A stretch of 64,000 nt of DNA, taken from NCBI RefSeq assembly GCF_040448695.1, contig NZ_CP159307.1, positions 1,488,001 through 1,552,000 on the forward strand, given 5' to 3'. Of this stretch, positions 23,305 through 32,031 are shown one piece after another (positions within the stretch are counted from its first letter, which is position 1; each line of letters starts with the position of its first letter). The notes beneath the pieces were generated by a model, which had not been told where the DNA came from, made no database searches, and saw only the letters and a list, made by a program, of their open reading frames with translations. This stretch comes from Dehalogenimonas sp. 4OHTPN (lineage in GTDB: Bacteria > Chloroflexota > Dehalococcoidia > Dehalococcoidales > Dehalococcoidaceae). A program made the position numbers and the translations under genes.

Positions 23305-25308
23305 TCAAGGGACGATGATAGCCAGGACGTCGTCACGGGAAACGCGGTCGCCGACGCCGAATTTGACCGCCGCCACCGTGCCGTCAGCCGGCGACGGCAG
23401 GTCAATGGCCATTTTCATCGCCTCCAGGACGACCACGGTATCGCCGGACTTGACCTTGTCGCCGACCTTGACCTCATAGCGCAGGACGACCCCGGGCATG
23501 GGGGCCAGCACGTCTTCGCCGCAGGGTTCCGGGGCGGAGGCAGGCTTAGCTTCGGTTGCAGCCACCGAGGACTCGACCGGTTTCGGAATCTCGACTGCCT
23601 TGGGCGGTTCAACCGCTTTCCGTCCTTCGACAGGCTCATGACGAACAGTCGCCGCTGCGGGCGGCGGCGCGGCCGAAGGCTGGGCCGGAGGAGGCGCGTA
23701 GACTGCCGGCGCGGCGGTTGAGGCTGACTCCACGCCGACGCAGTAAACCTTGCCGTCCAGATGGACGTTGAAGTGCCGTAGACCGCCGGCGGGGACAGAC
23801 ACCGGAGAGGGCGCCTGGGCGGCGGGCTTCTCGGCGGTCTTTTCGGCCAGTTTTCCGGCCTTGGCTTTGGCGATAAGCTCGTCCTCGCGCTTGACGTCGT
23901 CGATGGTTTTAGCCCTGACGTCCGCCGGCGGGGTTTCAAGGCCATACTTCCATTTCAGGAAGCGCAGGCCGACCTGCGGGTACAGGGCATAGGTTAAAAC
24001 GTCGCCGATGTCCCTGGCGATGCCTTTTGTAGCTTCTTTGGCCGCCTCAAGCTCCGGTTTCAGGACATCAGCGGGGCGGACGGTGATGGGTGACTCGCCG
24101 CGCTCGTAACCTTTGAGGGCTAGCTTCTGGATTTCCGGGTCGACCGGCATCGGCGGGCGGCCGTAGAGGCCGTAGAAGTAGTCTTTGACCTGGGCGGAGA
24201 TGACCTTGTAACGGCCGAAGAGGACGTTCTGCACCGCCTGAATGCCGACGATCTGGCTTGTCGGCGTCACCAGCGGCGGGAAACCCATTTCTTTGCGGAC
24301 GCGGGGAATCTCCTCGTAGACCTCGTCGATGCGGTTCAGGGCGCCGGCCTCACGCAGCTGCGAGACAAGATTGGAGATCATGCCGCCCGGCACCTGGTGC
24401 TCCAGCACCGCGGTGTCGATGACCGACATCCTGGTGGTGTCCTGGAAGTCGCGGTATTTGGGCGAGATCTCTTCGAAGTAGTCGCCGAACTTGAGGAGCT
24501 GGTGTAGGTTGAGGCCGGTGTCCCGCGGCTGGCCGGAAAGCGCGGCGACGAACGGTTCGACCGCCGGATGCGAAGTCCGCAGAGACCAGGGCGCCAGGCA
24601 GGTGTCGACGATGTCGGCGCCTGCCTCAACGGCCTTGTACATGCTCATCGAGGCCATGCCGGAGGTGTAATGGGTATGGAACTGAACCGGTATCTTCAAC
24701 GCTTTTTTGAGCGCCTTGACCAGGGTATAAGCGTCGTTTGGGGCGATGATGCCGGCCATATCCTTGATGCAGAAGGAATCGGCGCCCAAAGCCTCGAACT
24801 TTTTGGCTTTTTCAATATAATAATCCAGGTTGTAAACCGGACCGCCCATCGTCCGTTCGGTCAGCGAGTAGGAAATGGCCAGCTGGGCGTGCTTGCCCTT
24901 GGATTTTATAGCCGCCAGGGCTGTTTCGAAATTGCGTTCGTCGTTGACGGCGTCGAAAACGCGGAAGATGTCCACGCCGCAGTCCGCGGCATGCTCCACG
25001 AAAGCGGTGACCACGTCGTCGGCGTAGTTGCGGTAACCCACCAGGTTCTGACCGCGGAGCAGCATCTGCAGCGGCGTCCTGGTGGCGCGTTTTTTCATCT
25101 CGCGCAGCCGGTCCCAGGGATCTTCGTTGAGAAAGCGAATGGGTACATCAAACGTAGCGCCGCCCCAGACCTCCATGGAATGGAAGCCGGCCTGGTCCAT
25201 ATCGCCGATGATGCCCAGGATGTCGTCGGTGCGCATCCGGGTGGCGAAGAGCGACTGGTGGCCGTCGCGGAGCGTCAGGTCGGTAATCTTGAGTGGCTGA
25301 GCCGGCAT
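23305..25308 (-). CDS. Pyruvate/oxaloacetate carboxyltransferase with biotinyl domain (PycB/OadA type)
   Basis: 667 aa. The N-terminal TIM-barrel carboxyltransferase has LRDGHQSLFATRMRT, the carbamylated-Lys segment FCIKDMAG and metal-binding FHTHYTSGMA. A helical PYC/OADA conserved domain follows, then a long Ala/Pro-rich linker (about 510-590), then a biotin/lipoyl domain with EAMKM. Transfers CO2 from carboxybiotin to pyruvate, or decarboxylates oxaloacetate. No biotin carboxylase gene is in the window. The linker contains VRHEPVEGR, the translation of a dispersed repeat (23623-23646). Confidence 0.93.
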   Translation of the reverse strand: MPAQPLKITDLTLRDGHQSLFATRMRTDDILGIIGDMDQAGFHSMEVWGGATFDVPIRFLNEDPWDRLREMKKRATRTPLQMLLRGQNLVGYRNYADDVVTAFVEHAADCGVDIFRVFDAVNDERNFETALAAIKSKGKHAQLAISYSLTERTMGGPVYNLDYYIEKAKKFEALGADSFCIKDMAGIIAPNDAYTLVKALKKALKIPVQFHTHYTSGMASMSMYKAVEAGADIVDTCLAPWSLRTSHPAVEPFVAALSGQPRDTGLNLHQLLKFGDYFEEISPKYRDFQDTTRMSVIDTAVLEHQVPGGMISNLVSQLREAGALNRIDEVYEEIPRVRKEMGFPPLVTPTSQIVGIQAVQNVLFGRYKVISAQVKDYFYGLYGRPPMPVDPEIQKLALKGYERGESPITVRPADVLKPELEAAKEATKGIARDIGDVLTYALYPQVGLRFLKWKYGLETPPADVRAKTIDDVKREDELIAKAKAGKLAEKTAEKPAAQAPSPVSVPAGGLRHFNVHLDGKVYCVGVESASTAAPAVYAPPPAQPSAAPPPAAATVRHEPVEGRKAVEPPKAVEIPKPVESSVAATEAKPASAPEPCGEDVLAPMPGVVLRYEVKVGDKVKSGDTVVVLEAMKMAIDLPSPADGTVAAVKFGVGDRVSRDDVLAIIVP
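23623..23646 (-). repeat. Dispersed repeat inserted in frame in the carboxyltransferase linker
   Basis: CCTTCGACAGGCTCATGACG on the plus strand matches the well-known class of short bacterial repeats usually found between genes. Read in the gene's frame it gives the VRHEPVEG peptide within the disordered linker. Confidence 0.6.
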
Positions 25309-25320
25309 GTTCTCCCCCTT

Positions 25321-25482
25321 CTATACCGAGGCGGTCGATTCAGTTTGCAGATAGGCGGCCACGGCAGCGGCGATGAGCGCTTTGAGCCGCGTCATGTCAG
25401 GCGGCGGCGCGTTAATCCCTTCCGACTCAAGATAAGCCAGAACGGCAGCGCATATTATAGCGATTTCGGGGTAATTCATCAT
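25321..25482 (-). CDS. Small helical protein (53 aa) between two carboxylase genes
   Basis: Reads MMNYPEIAIICAAVLAYLES … LKALIAAAVAAYLQTESTASV. Two Ala-rich helices (PEIAIICAAVLAYLE and LKALIAAAVAAYL) are separated by a Pro-rich turn (NAPPPD). It ends 12 bases before the biotin-bearing carboxyltransferase and follows the acyl-CoA carboxyltransferase gene. The gene order matches mmdA-mmdE/D-mmdC of biotin-dependent decarboxylases, where small subunits of about 55 aa hold the complex together. A similar structural role is inferred. No good ribosome site; TAGAAT at 25517-25512 could be its -10. Confidence 0.55.
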   Translation of the reverse strand: MMNYPEIAIICAAVLAYLESEGINAPPPDMTRLKALIAAAVAAYLQTESTASV

Positions 25483-25620
25483 CTTGGCGATGCCAAACAA
25501 AAACCCATGTTATTCTAGCGGAAAAGGGCGGCGGTGGGAAAGGCGTTCATGGATTGACGAGCTCACCAGGAACACCCATTCAACATGGCCCGAAGGATGA
25601 CGCTTGTAATGCCTCGGCGG

Positions 25621-27183
25621 TTATAGCGGGATATTCCCGTGCTTCTTGGGCGGGTTTCTACCCTGCTTGCCGGCCAGGACCTTGAGCGCTTGGATTAGGC
25701 GATGGCGGGTTTCGACGGGGACGATGACGTCATCGATGTAGCCCAGAGCCGCGGCCTGGTACGGATTGTCAAATTTATCCCGGTATTCCGAGACGCAGCG
25801 CTGCCGCTCGGCCTCAGGTTCGGCGGCTTCAGCGATCTTTTTACGGTGGATGACGGCTACGGCGCCCTCCGCCCCCATGACGGCGATCTCGGCGCAGGGC
25901 CAGGCCAGATTGATGTCGCCGCGGAGGTGGCGCGAACTCATGACGATATAAGCGCCACCGTAGGCTTTCCTGGTGATTACGGTAATCTTGGGCACGGTCG
26001 CCTCGGCATAAGCGAAGATCAGCTTGGCCCCGTGGCGGATGATGCCGCCGTGCTCCTGGTCGACGCCGGGCATGAAGCCGGGGACGTCCACAAAGCTGAC
26101 CAGCGGGATGTTGAAGGCATCGCAGAAACGGACGAAGCGCGCCGCCTTGACCGAGGCGTTGATGTCTATAACGCCGGCCAGATAATTGGGCTGCTGGGCG
26201 ACAATACCGACGCTCTGGCCGTCCAGCCGGCCGAAGCCGACGATCATGTTGGGGGCAAATCCGGCGTGGACCTCCATGAAATCACTGCCGTCGACGACGG
26301 CGGTGATGATCTTCTTCATGTCGTAAGCCCGCTTGGGGTCGTCAGGGACGATGGAGTTAAGGGACTCGTCGATCTGCGGGGCGTGGGTCTTTTTTACCGC
26401 CAGTTTCGGCGGGCTTTCCTTAAAGCTCGACGGGATGAAGGACAGCAGCCGCCGCACCGCGGCGAAGCAGTCCACCTCGGAGTTGAAGGTGAAGTGGGAC
26501 ACGCCGCTCTTTTTGGCATGAACGTCGGCGCCGCCTAAGGCCTCGTGGGTCACTTCCTCGCCGGTGACCGCCTTGACCACGTCCGGGCCGGTGATGTACA
26601 TCTGGCCCAGGCCTTTGACCATAAAAACGAAATCGGTCAGCGCCGGGCCGTAAACCGCGCCGCCGGCCGATGGGCCGACGACGATCGAGATCTGCGGTAT
26701 CGAACCCGAAGCCAGGGCATTCAGGAGCAGAATATCACCGACGCCGCAGAGGGAAGCCACGCCCTCCTGGATGCGGGCGCCGCCGGAGTCATTGATCGCC
26801 AGCAGCGGCGCGCCCTGGTCAATGGCCATATCCACGATCTGGCGCACCTTCTGGCCGACAACCTCAGAGATGGAGCCGCCGAGAACCGTGAAATCCTGGG
26901 AGTAGATAAAAACCTTCCGCCCGTCAATAGTCCCGGAACCGGTTACCACGGCGTCGCCGGGGTGGATGGCATCGGCCAGCCCGAAATCGGCGGACCGGTG
27001 CGAGCAAAAGGCGGACAACTCGGTGAAAGAGCCGGGATCGAGCAATTTTTCGATGCGTTCCCGGGCGGTCAGCTTGCCGCGGGCGTGCTGCGCCTTGATC
27101 CGCGCTTCGCCGCCGCCGCAGGCGATCTGCTGCTTTTTGGCTTCAAGTTCGGTCAGTTTGTCTTTCATTGAACAATCATTCAC
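25621..27183 (-). CDS. Acyl-CoA carboxylase carboxyltransferase subunit (MmdA/PccB family)
   Basis: 520 aa with tandem crotonase-fold halves. Features: 'ERIEKLLDPGSF' opening, INDSGGARIQEGVASL and GPSAGGAVYGPAL in the N-half, 'DVPGFMPGVDQEHGGIIRHGAK' and 'AYGGAYIVMSSRHLRGD' in the C-half. It exchanges CO2 between carboxybiotin and an acyl-CoA, probably propionyl-/methylmalonyl-CoA or acetyl-CoA. Together with the downstream biotin carrier this could form a transcarboxylase. Its promoter is probably TTGCCT/TAAGAT at about 27200-27230. Confidence 0.92.
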   Translation of the reverse strand: MNDCSMKDKLTELEAKKQQIACGGGEARIKAQHARGKLTARERIEKLLDPGSFTELSAFCSHRSADFGLADAIHPGDAVVTGSGTIDGRKVFIYSQDFTVLGGSISEVVGQKVRQIVDMAIDQGAPLLAINDSGGARIQEGVASLCGVGDILLLNALASGSIPQISIVVGPSAGGAVYGPALTDFVFMVKGLGQMYITGPDVVKAVTGEEVTHEALGGADVHAKKSGVSHFTFNSEVDCFAAVRRLLSFIPSSFKESPPKLAVKKTHAPQIDESLNSIVPDDPKRAYDMKKIITAVVDGSDFMEVHAGFAPNMIVGFGRLDGQSVGIVAQQPNYLAGVIDINASVKAARFVRFCDAFNIPLVSFVDVPGFMPGVDQEHGGIIRHGAKLIFAYAEATVPKITVITRKAYGGAYIVMSSRHLRGDINLAWPCAEIAVMGAEGAVAVIHRKKIAEAAEPEAERQRCVSEYRDKFDNPYQAAALGYIDDVIVPVETRHRLIQALKVLAGKQGRNPPKKHGNIPL

Positions 27184-27318
27184 CTAAACAGGATGCCGCT
27201 ATCTTAGCACAGGGGTATCAGACAGGCAATAAAAAAGCCCGCGACAACGGGCTAGAACAAGCGTAGCCCTCCTTGCGAAGGGCTACGGCGATATTCGATT
27301 ATGCGCGCCGGACCGGTT

Positions 27319-27501
27319 CTAGACGGCGACCGAGATGCGGGCTTCGGTCTCATCGGCGGCGCGGCTGCTCTTCTTGATCTCCTTGACGGACTGGATGTAA
27401 GGGCAGTAGCCGTCGTCAAAGAAGGTGCAGCGGTTGGAAAAGCCCGAGTAGTGACATAGACCGCAGTGCTGAGTGGCGACCTGGAAACTTGATTTCGTCA
27501 T
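27319..27501 (-). CDS. Small Cys-rich protein (60 aa)
   Basis: MTKSSFQVATQHCGLCHYSG … with CGLC, a further Cys, and CPY (HCGLCHYSGFSNRCTFFDDG). Four Cys and nearby His suggest a zinc or iron site. Unrecognised function. Transcribed from a strong TTGACA/TATAAT promoter with several TAGTACC sites around the start point, so probably regulated. Confidence 0.65.
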   Translation of the reverse strand: MTKSSFQVATQHCGLCHYSGFSNRCTFFDDGYCPYIQSVKEIKKSSRAADETEARISVAV

Positions 27502-27544
27502 CTGCCTGTTCCTCCCGATCTATTTGGACATGCCCCAGACCGAT

Positions 27545-27626
27545 GGTACGATACCAGTGTACTTAAGGACTAGTACCGGTGTGGGGAAGTGACCGCATTA
27601 TATAGTACCGGCGGGAACAATGTCAA
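27545..27626 (-). promoter_or_regulatory. Promoter with repeated GTACC operator-like sites
   Basis: Minus strand: TTGACA (27626-27621), 18-base spacer, TATAAT (27602-27597). On the plus strand TAGTACCGG occurs at 27571-27579 and 27603-27611, 32 bases apart. ACTAGTACC is at 27569-27577 and GGTACGATACC at 27545-27555. The site about 13-21 bases after the start point resembles the GGTACTAGTACC palindrome at 50491-50502. Confidence 0.55.
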
Positions 27627-27820
27627 TAGGTATTTGTACTTAGTGGCGGGCGATTTTGCTACGCGGTTTCATGTTGTGGCTGATGAAGAATGAGGCGGTG
27701 GCACGAGATATCGTGCCCCTGCGCGAAGGCTGTCCCTGGATCCGCCCCAAAGCCAGAGGATAACTCAAAGGCGATTGCCACGCTACTGCCTTGAAAGGCA
27801 GTAGCTCGCACCGACAAAGA
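27627..27820. repeat. Intergenic region with two hairpins
   Basis: GGCACGA/TCGTGCC with a GATA loop (27700-27717), and CTACTGCC/GGCAGTAG (27783-27804) inside a 'GATTGCCACGC…CTCGCA' element related to the one at 11700. No gene seen. The second hairpin may terminate rarA transcripts. Confidence 0.45.
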
Positions 27821-29167
27821 CTATTCCGGTTTGTTCTCTTCCCGCTCCGGGAACCGGTTCTTCAGCCTCGTGTTAATGATCTTCTCCTGCCCCAGATCTG
27901 TTGGGAAATAAAACCGTTTGTTCTTGAGAGAATCCGGCAAGTTCTGCTGCTTCACGAAGCCGCCGGGGAAGTCATGGGCGTACTTGTAGCCCTTGCCGTA
28001 GCCCAAGTCTTTCATCAGACCGGTTGGGGCGTTGCGGAGGTGGAGGGGTACCGGTTCGATGGGATTTTTGGTGATAGTCTCCTGAACCCTCTTATAAGCC
28101 GTGTAGAGCGAATTGCTCTTGGGCGCCGTGGCCAGATAAACCACCAGCTGCGCCAGCGCCACGTTGCATTCCGGCATGCCGACGAAATGGACCGCTTGCT
28201 GCGCTGACATAGCGATGACCAGCGCCTGCGGGTCCGCCATGCCGATATCCTCCGAGGCGAAGCGGATGAGGCGGCGGACGACGTACAGCGGATCCTCCCC
28301 GGCCTCCAGCATCCGCCCCAGCCAGTAGAGCGAGGCATCCGGATCGGAACCGCGGAGTGATTTATGTAAAGCCGAGGTGATGTCGTAGTGCTGCTCACCC
28401 GCCCTATCGTAGAGAAGCGTCTTGGCCTGGGCGGCGTCCTCGATGGTCTCGATGGTGAGCTGCCGCCTGCCTGAGGCATCGGGCGGGGTGGTGCGGGCGG
28501 CCAACTCCAGGATATTCAACGCGATTCTCGCATCGCCCGAAGCCAGGTTGATTATTTGGGCCGCGGCCTCATCGGACAGGACGACATTTGAGGCACCGAT
28601 GCCGCGCTCGGCGTCGGCTATCGCCCGGTCAAGGATGAGCCGCATCTGTTCGGCGGTCAAACCTTTCAAGACATAGGTACGCGCCCTCGATAACAACGGG
28701 GAGATGACCTCGAACGACGGGTTCTCGGTCGTCGCACCGATGAGAGTCACCGTGCCGTCCTCGACGTACGGCAGGATAGTGTCCTGCTGCCCTTTGTTGA
28801 AGCGGTGGATTTCGTCGATGAAGAGTATAGTCTTCTGGTTCTGCGCCAGCCGCCGCTGCTTTGCCTCGTCGATGATCTTTCTAAGGTCGGCGACGCCGGC
28901 GGAAACAGCGCTAACCTGGGCGAAATAGGCGTTGGTAGCTTTAGCCATAAGATTGGCCAGCGTCGTCTTGCCGGAGCCCGGCGGCCCCCACAGGATAATG
29001 GAGGGTAATTCTCCGGCATCTATCGCCCGCCGCAGGGCGCGGCCCTCGGTTACCAGGTGCTCCTGGCCGACATACTCGTCGAGAGTCCTCGGCCGCATCC
29101 GGGCGGCCAGCGGCGCTGACTGGTCCCGCAGCTTTTCAAAATGGGCTTCGAACATGTCCCGGGGCAT
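27821..29167 (-). CDS. rarA: Replication-associated recombination protein A (RarA/MgsA)
   Basis: AAA+ ATPase acting at stalled replication forks. 448 aa. Walker A GPPGSGKTTLANL, Walker B LFIDEIHRFNK, sensor 'LIGATTENPSFEV' and C-terminal tetramerisation region with 'HFVGMPECNVALAQLVVYLA'. The ATG overlaps the preceding membrane-protein gene by 32 bases, and its GAGAGG ribosome site lies in that gene. Last gene of a four-gene set. Confidence 0.95.
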   Translation of the reverse strand: MPRDMFEAHFEKLRDQSAPLAARMRPRTLDEYVGQEHLVTEGRALRRAIDAGELPSIILWGPPGSGKTTLANLMAKATNAYFAQVSAVSAGVADLRKIIDEAKQRRLAQNQKTILFIDEIHRFNKGQQDTILPYVEDGTVTLIGATTENPSFEVISPLLSRARTYVLKGLTAEQMRLILDRAIADAERGIGASNVVLSDEAAAQIINLASGDARIALNILELAARTTPPDASGRRQLTIETIEDAAQAKTLLYDRAGEQHYDITSALHKSLRGSDPDASLYWLGRMLEAGEDPLYVVRRLIRFASEDIGMADPQALVIAMSAQQAVHFVGMPECNVALAQLVVYLATAPKSNSLYTAYKRVQETITKNPIEPVPLHLRNAPTGLMKDLGYGKGYKYAHDFPGGFVKQQNLPDSLKNKRFYFPTDLGQEKIINTRLKNRFPEREENKPE

Positions 29168-29693
29168 TCTTCAGCCTCTCGCGGAGAATCTCCATGACTT
29201 CATCGGCGTTATCGGTGGAAAAGACTATATGCCGGTAACGGCCGGTTTTCAACTTAAGGTCAATCCTGGGCTTGCCGACCAGGGTATAGGCTTTGACCCA
29301 GCCATCCTTGGTATATGAGACGCGGTAGCCCCAGCCGCCGTAAGCCAACCCGGACCGCTTGTCCTGTTCGGAAGATTCTATATCCTCGTAGAGGACGGTG
29401 GTCTTGAAGCGGCCGAAAGCGAGGTTCAGGGCGGCGGGCTCGATGGTCAAGCGGTAAGTCACGAAGCTGGTAACGAGCCAACCGGTGCCCAGGAACACCG
29501 CTGCCATGAACAGCCAGAAAAACGTCGGCGGGGCGTTGGAAACGATCGGGCCGGAGAACGCCTGGACGAGCGCCATTCCCAGGAAAAAGATGCCGAGAAA
29601 TAACTCGAAGGCCGCCAGAAATTTCATAGGCGTTATCGAGATTTCCTCCCGGTAAAGCTCTTCACCCCGCGGCGGAACGACGGGCATCAACAA
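29136..29693 (-). CDS. Membrane protein with PH-like domain (185 aa)
   Basis: Two adjacent membrane helices (about residues 24-46 and 54-80) followed by a β-rich cytosolic part (YRLTIEPAALNLAFGRFKT … GGWGYRVSYTKDGWVKAY) and a C-terminal helix. This layout resembles bacterial PH-domain membrane proteins. It shares architecture with the preceding gene, 12 bases upstream. Function unknown. Confidence 0.75.
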   Translation of the reverse strand: MLMPVVPPRGEELYREEISITPMKFLAAFELFLGIFFLGMALVQAFSGPIVSNAPPTFFWLFMAAVFLGTGWLVTSFVTYRLTIEPAALNLAFGRFKTTVLYEDIESSEQDKRSGLAYGGWGYRVSYTKDGWVKAYTLVGKPRIDLKLKTGRYRHIVFSTDNADEVMEILRERLKNAPGHVRSPF

Positions 29694-29705
29694 CCTCGCT
29701 GGCGG

Positions 29706-30332
29706 CTACATGGGCATATAGAAAGGCGGTGGGCCGCCGACCCCGTCCGGGCGGCCGCGGTCGAGAGCATCTACATCAACAAGCTGATCGGACGACTCCT
29801 TATCACCGAAGCCGAAGCGGCGGGCTTCGCGGGCTTTGTCCCGGATGAGTTTCAGCAACGGCTCGGGGTTGCGGGTGGGGACGAGGAGGTAGCGCAGGGC
29901 GTCGTTTTTTAATGCCAACTCCAACCGTGGCAAGCAGCCGATGGCATAGATCATGGCCGTCTCACCGGCGATCTTGGTCGGCACCGCGGTCATTGGGTTG
30001 CAGGGCTGCGGGCGGCTGAGGTCATCGGAGACCGACTCGATCTGGCGCCAGGTTACCGAATGGGCGTTCATGCCGGCACTGACGGTCAACCTATCAGCCG
30101 TAGCGATTATCTTGAATCTGCCGAATGATATGGCAAACAATGCCAGAATGAAGAATGCGGCGGCTGGGACGAAAAAGATGACCGCCCCGTTGCCATGCGA
30201 TCCATTCTGTCCGAAGGGATCGATGAAAGCCAGGGCAACAAAAGCCAGGCTCAAAGCCACTATCCCACCCGCAATTAACCTGGCGGAGGTCAGGCCGATG
30301 TCCTCGTGATAGAGCACCTCTGGGCGCGTCAT
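29706..30332 (-). CDS. Membrane protein with PH-like domain (208 aa)
   Basis: Starts MTRPEVLYHEDIGLTSARL; two membrane helices (about 20-38 and 52-72), then a β-rich domain with 'FGRFKIIATADRLTVSAG'. It is a diverged paralogue of the downstream gene: both have an acidic YxED/YREE motif before the first helix and FGRFK after the second. The C-terminus is Pro/Gly-rich (GGPPPFYMPM). The ATG at 30332 overlaps the stop of the 92-aa gene (ATGA), so it is chosen over 30344. Confidence 0.75.
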   Translation of the reverse strand: MTRPEVLYHEDIGLTSARLIAGGIVALSLAFVALAFIDPFGQNGSHGNGAVIFFVPAAAFFILALFAISFGRFKIIATADRLTVSAGMNAHSVTWRQIESVSDDLSRPQPCNPMTAVPTKIAGETAMIYAIGCLPRLELALKNDALRYLLVPTRNPEPLLKLIRDKAREARRFGFGDKESSDQLVDVDALDRGRPDGVGGPPPFYMPM

Positions 30333-30607
30333 GACGGCACCCAAATCTGCTGGGCGTTGACCACTTCGGCATCGCCGGGGAGGTCCAGTTGCTGCGGTGT
30401 CTCAGTGTGGAAGGCCAAACCCTTGTAGCTGGTGAGATAAGCGAACTTCTGCCCGCGCCAGCCGGATTTGGCGGTCACGATTAGGGGATCCCTGGTCTTG
30501 GAGGCGATGAATATGAAATCCTGGGCATCGACCCTGATCAGAACGCCGGAAGCCTTGACCGCGTTGACCATGGCGGCGTGAGCCGCCGCCGCACCGCCGT
30601 AAGCCAT
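30329..30607 (-). CDS. Conserved small hypothetical protein (92 aa)
   Basis: Begins MAYGGAAAAHAAMVNAVKAS, an Ala-rich helix, followed by a β-rich part (GVLIRVDAQDFIFIAS…) ending AQQIWVP. Similar small proteins occur widely without a defined role, as far as I recall. First gene of the operon with the two PH-like membrane proteins and rarA. Promoter -10 TATAAT at 30646-30641. Confidence 0.7.
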   Translation of the reverse strand: MAYGGAAAAHAAMVNAVKASGVLIRVDAQDFIFIASKTRDPLIVTAKSGWRGQKFAYLTSYKGLAFHTETPQQLDLPGDAEVVNAQQIWVPS

Positions 30608-30640
30608 GAGAGCCTCCTTCGGTGGCGATTTCCGAGGTTA

Positions 30641-30646
30641 TTATAG
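30641..30646 (-). promoter_or_regulatory. -10 element of the rarA-linked operon
   Basis: Minus strand GGGCTATAAT, 33 bases before the ATG at 30607. The GGAGG-type ribosome site (CCTCC at 30614-30618 on the plus strand) lies between. Confidence 0.5.
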
Positions 30647-30650
30647 CCCT

Positions 30651-31973
30651 TTAGCGGTACCGCTTCACCTGAAATTTCGACAGCTTCAGCTGCTCGCCGG
30701 GGGAAATACCGGCCTTCTGGCAGCAGATATCAATCTGCTCCTGGGGGGTATTCACCCCCTCCAGGTCAGGCAGCAGCAGGCCGCGTCGCCAGCCGCATTC
30801 GACGATGACGCCGTATTTCTTGGGATCGAGTTCCGCGAACACCGCAGGCTCAGGCGAAGTCAGCACGTCAACGCTGTAAGACAGGCGCTCAAGTTCCTGC
30901 GGCGTGATGGGCAGGAAGCGGGGGTCGCGGGTGGCGGCGGAAATGGCGTTGACGATTATTTCCTCGGCCACATTCGGCCGCGACGGCTCGAAGGTGCCGA
31001 TGCAGCCGCGGAGTTGGCCATCCTTTTTAATGGAAACGAAAACGCCGGCCCTCTCCTTCATTTCCGGGGTCAGTTCTTCCGGCGGCTTGTTGATCCTGCG
31101 CTCTTTGACATATGCCTCGACGGTGTCTTTGGCCAGCTTCACCAGCGGCGACATTTCCGTACGGCGGACGATGACCCCGGCGTAGCCGACCACGGAGGAA
31201 TAGTCGCCTGAGGCATCGCCGGAGGTCTGGTAGCGGACCAGTTCGGCGCTCCTGGCCCCCAGCGCCCTGGCGGCGGCCAGCATGGTCACCACCGGGGCGT
31301 AGCCGCACATCGAGATGCGCTCCCTGATTACCCGGTCCAGCAAAGCCGCCTCGTCCATCTTGAGGATTTCCTCGATGGCGCGGCGGTCCTTGGCCGAAGC
31401 CGCCTCCTGAGGCTCGTAATGCGACATATCGGACGAGGCGACGATGACGACCTTTTTACCCGGGGCCTCCTTTATGGCCTGGGCGATGCTGGCGCCGATT
31501 TCGCGGTAGATATCGAGAGTTGCCACGGCCAGGATGATAGGCACAATCTTAAGATCCGGCCTGAAGTACTGCAGCAGCGGCAGCTGCACCTCGATGGAGT
31601 GCTCCCCCTGGTGAGCGGTGCGGTCCTCCTGAAGGTACTTAGAGGTGGCCAGGATGTTCTGTGCCAGGGCTGAATCAATTGACACCTCACCGAGGGGCGT
31701 CTGCCAGGAGCCCACGGTCATGATCGAGAACGGCTTACCCATGCCGGTGTGGTTGGGACCGAGAATGATATAGGTGTCGGCCGGCTCGATGCGGGCGATA
31801 ACCGATGCGGCGACCGCCCCGGAATAGATGTAGCCGGCGTGAGGCGAGACAATGCCGATGGCGTCGATTTTATCCTCGACCTCCTCAACAAATGTCTCGA
31901 TCAGTGACCGGAGGCTGCCGGCGGCGTCGGGATAAAAACGGCCGGAGGCGATGGGCTGCCTGATCATTGCCAT
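30651..31973 (-). CDS. AmmeMemoRadiSam fusion: Memo-like protein B plus AMMECR1 protein A
   Basis: 440 aa. Residues 1-270 are the MEMO1/dioxygenase-like fold ([32 protein letters not shown], and SSDMSHYE with putative metal ligands). Residues about 280-440 are AMMECR1 ([21 protein letters not shown]). These two usually occur as separate genes next to a radical SAM enzyme, and are sometimes fused as here. The biochemical function of the system is not settled. RBS GGAGGGG before the ATG. Confidence 0.93.
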   Translation of the reverse strand: MAMIRQPIASGRFYPDAAGSLRSLIETFVEEVEDKIDAIGIVSPHAGYIYSGAVAASVIARIEPADTYIILGPNHTGMGKPFSIMTVGSWQTPLGEVSIDSALAQNILATSKYLQEDRTAHQGEHSIEVQLPLLQYFRPDLKIVPIILAVATLDIYREIGASIAQAIKEAPGKKVVIVASSDMSHYEPQEAASAKDRRAIEEILKMDEAALLDRVIRERISMCGYAPVVTMLAAARALGARSAELVRYQTSGDASGDYSSVVGYAGVIVRRTEMSPLVKLAKDTVEAYVKERRINKPPEELTPEMKERAGVFVSIKKDGQLRGCIGTFEPSRPNVAEEIIVNAISAATRDPRFLPITPQELERLSYSVDVLTSPEPAVFAELDPKKYGVIVECGWRRGLLLPDLEGVNTPQEQIDICCQKAGISPGEQLKLSKFQVKRYR

Positions 31974-32031
31974 AGTCCCCTCCTTACTCGCAGGTTGGTG
32001 TTCGGTTATTCTACCTTTTATCCTGGCTTAT

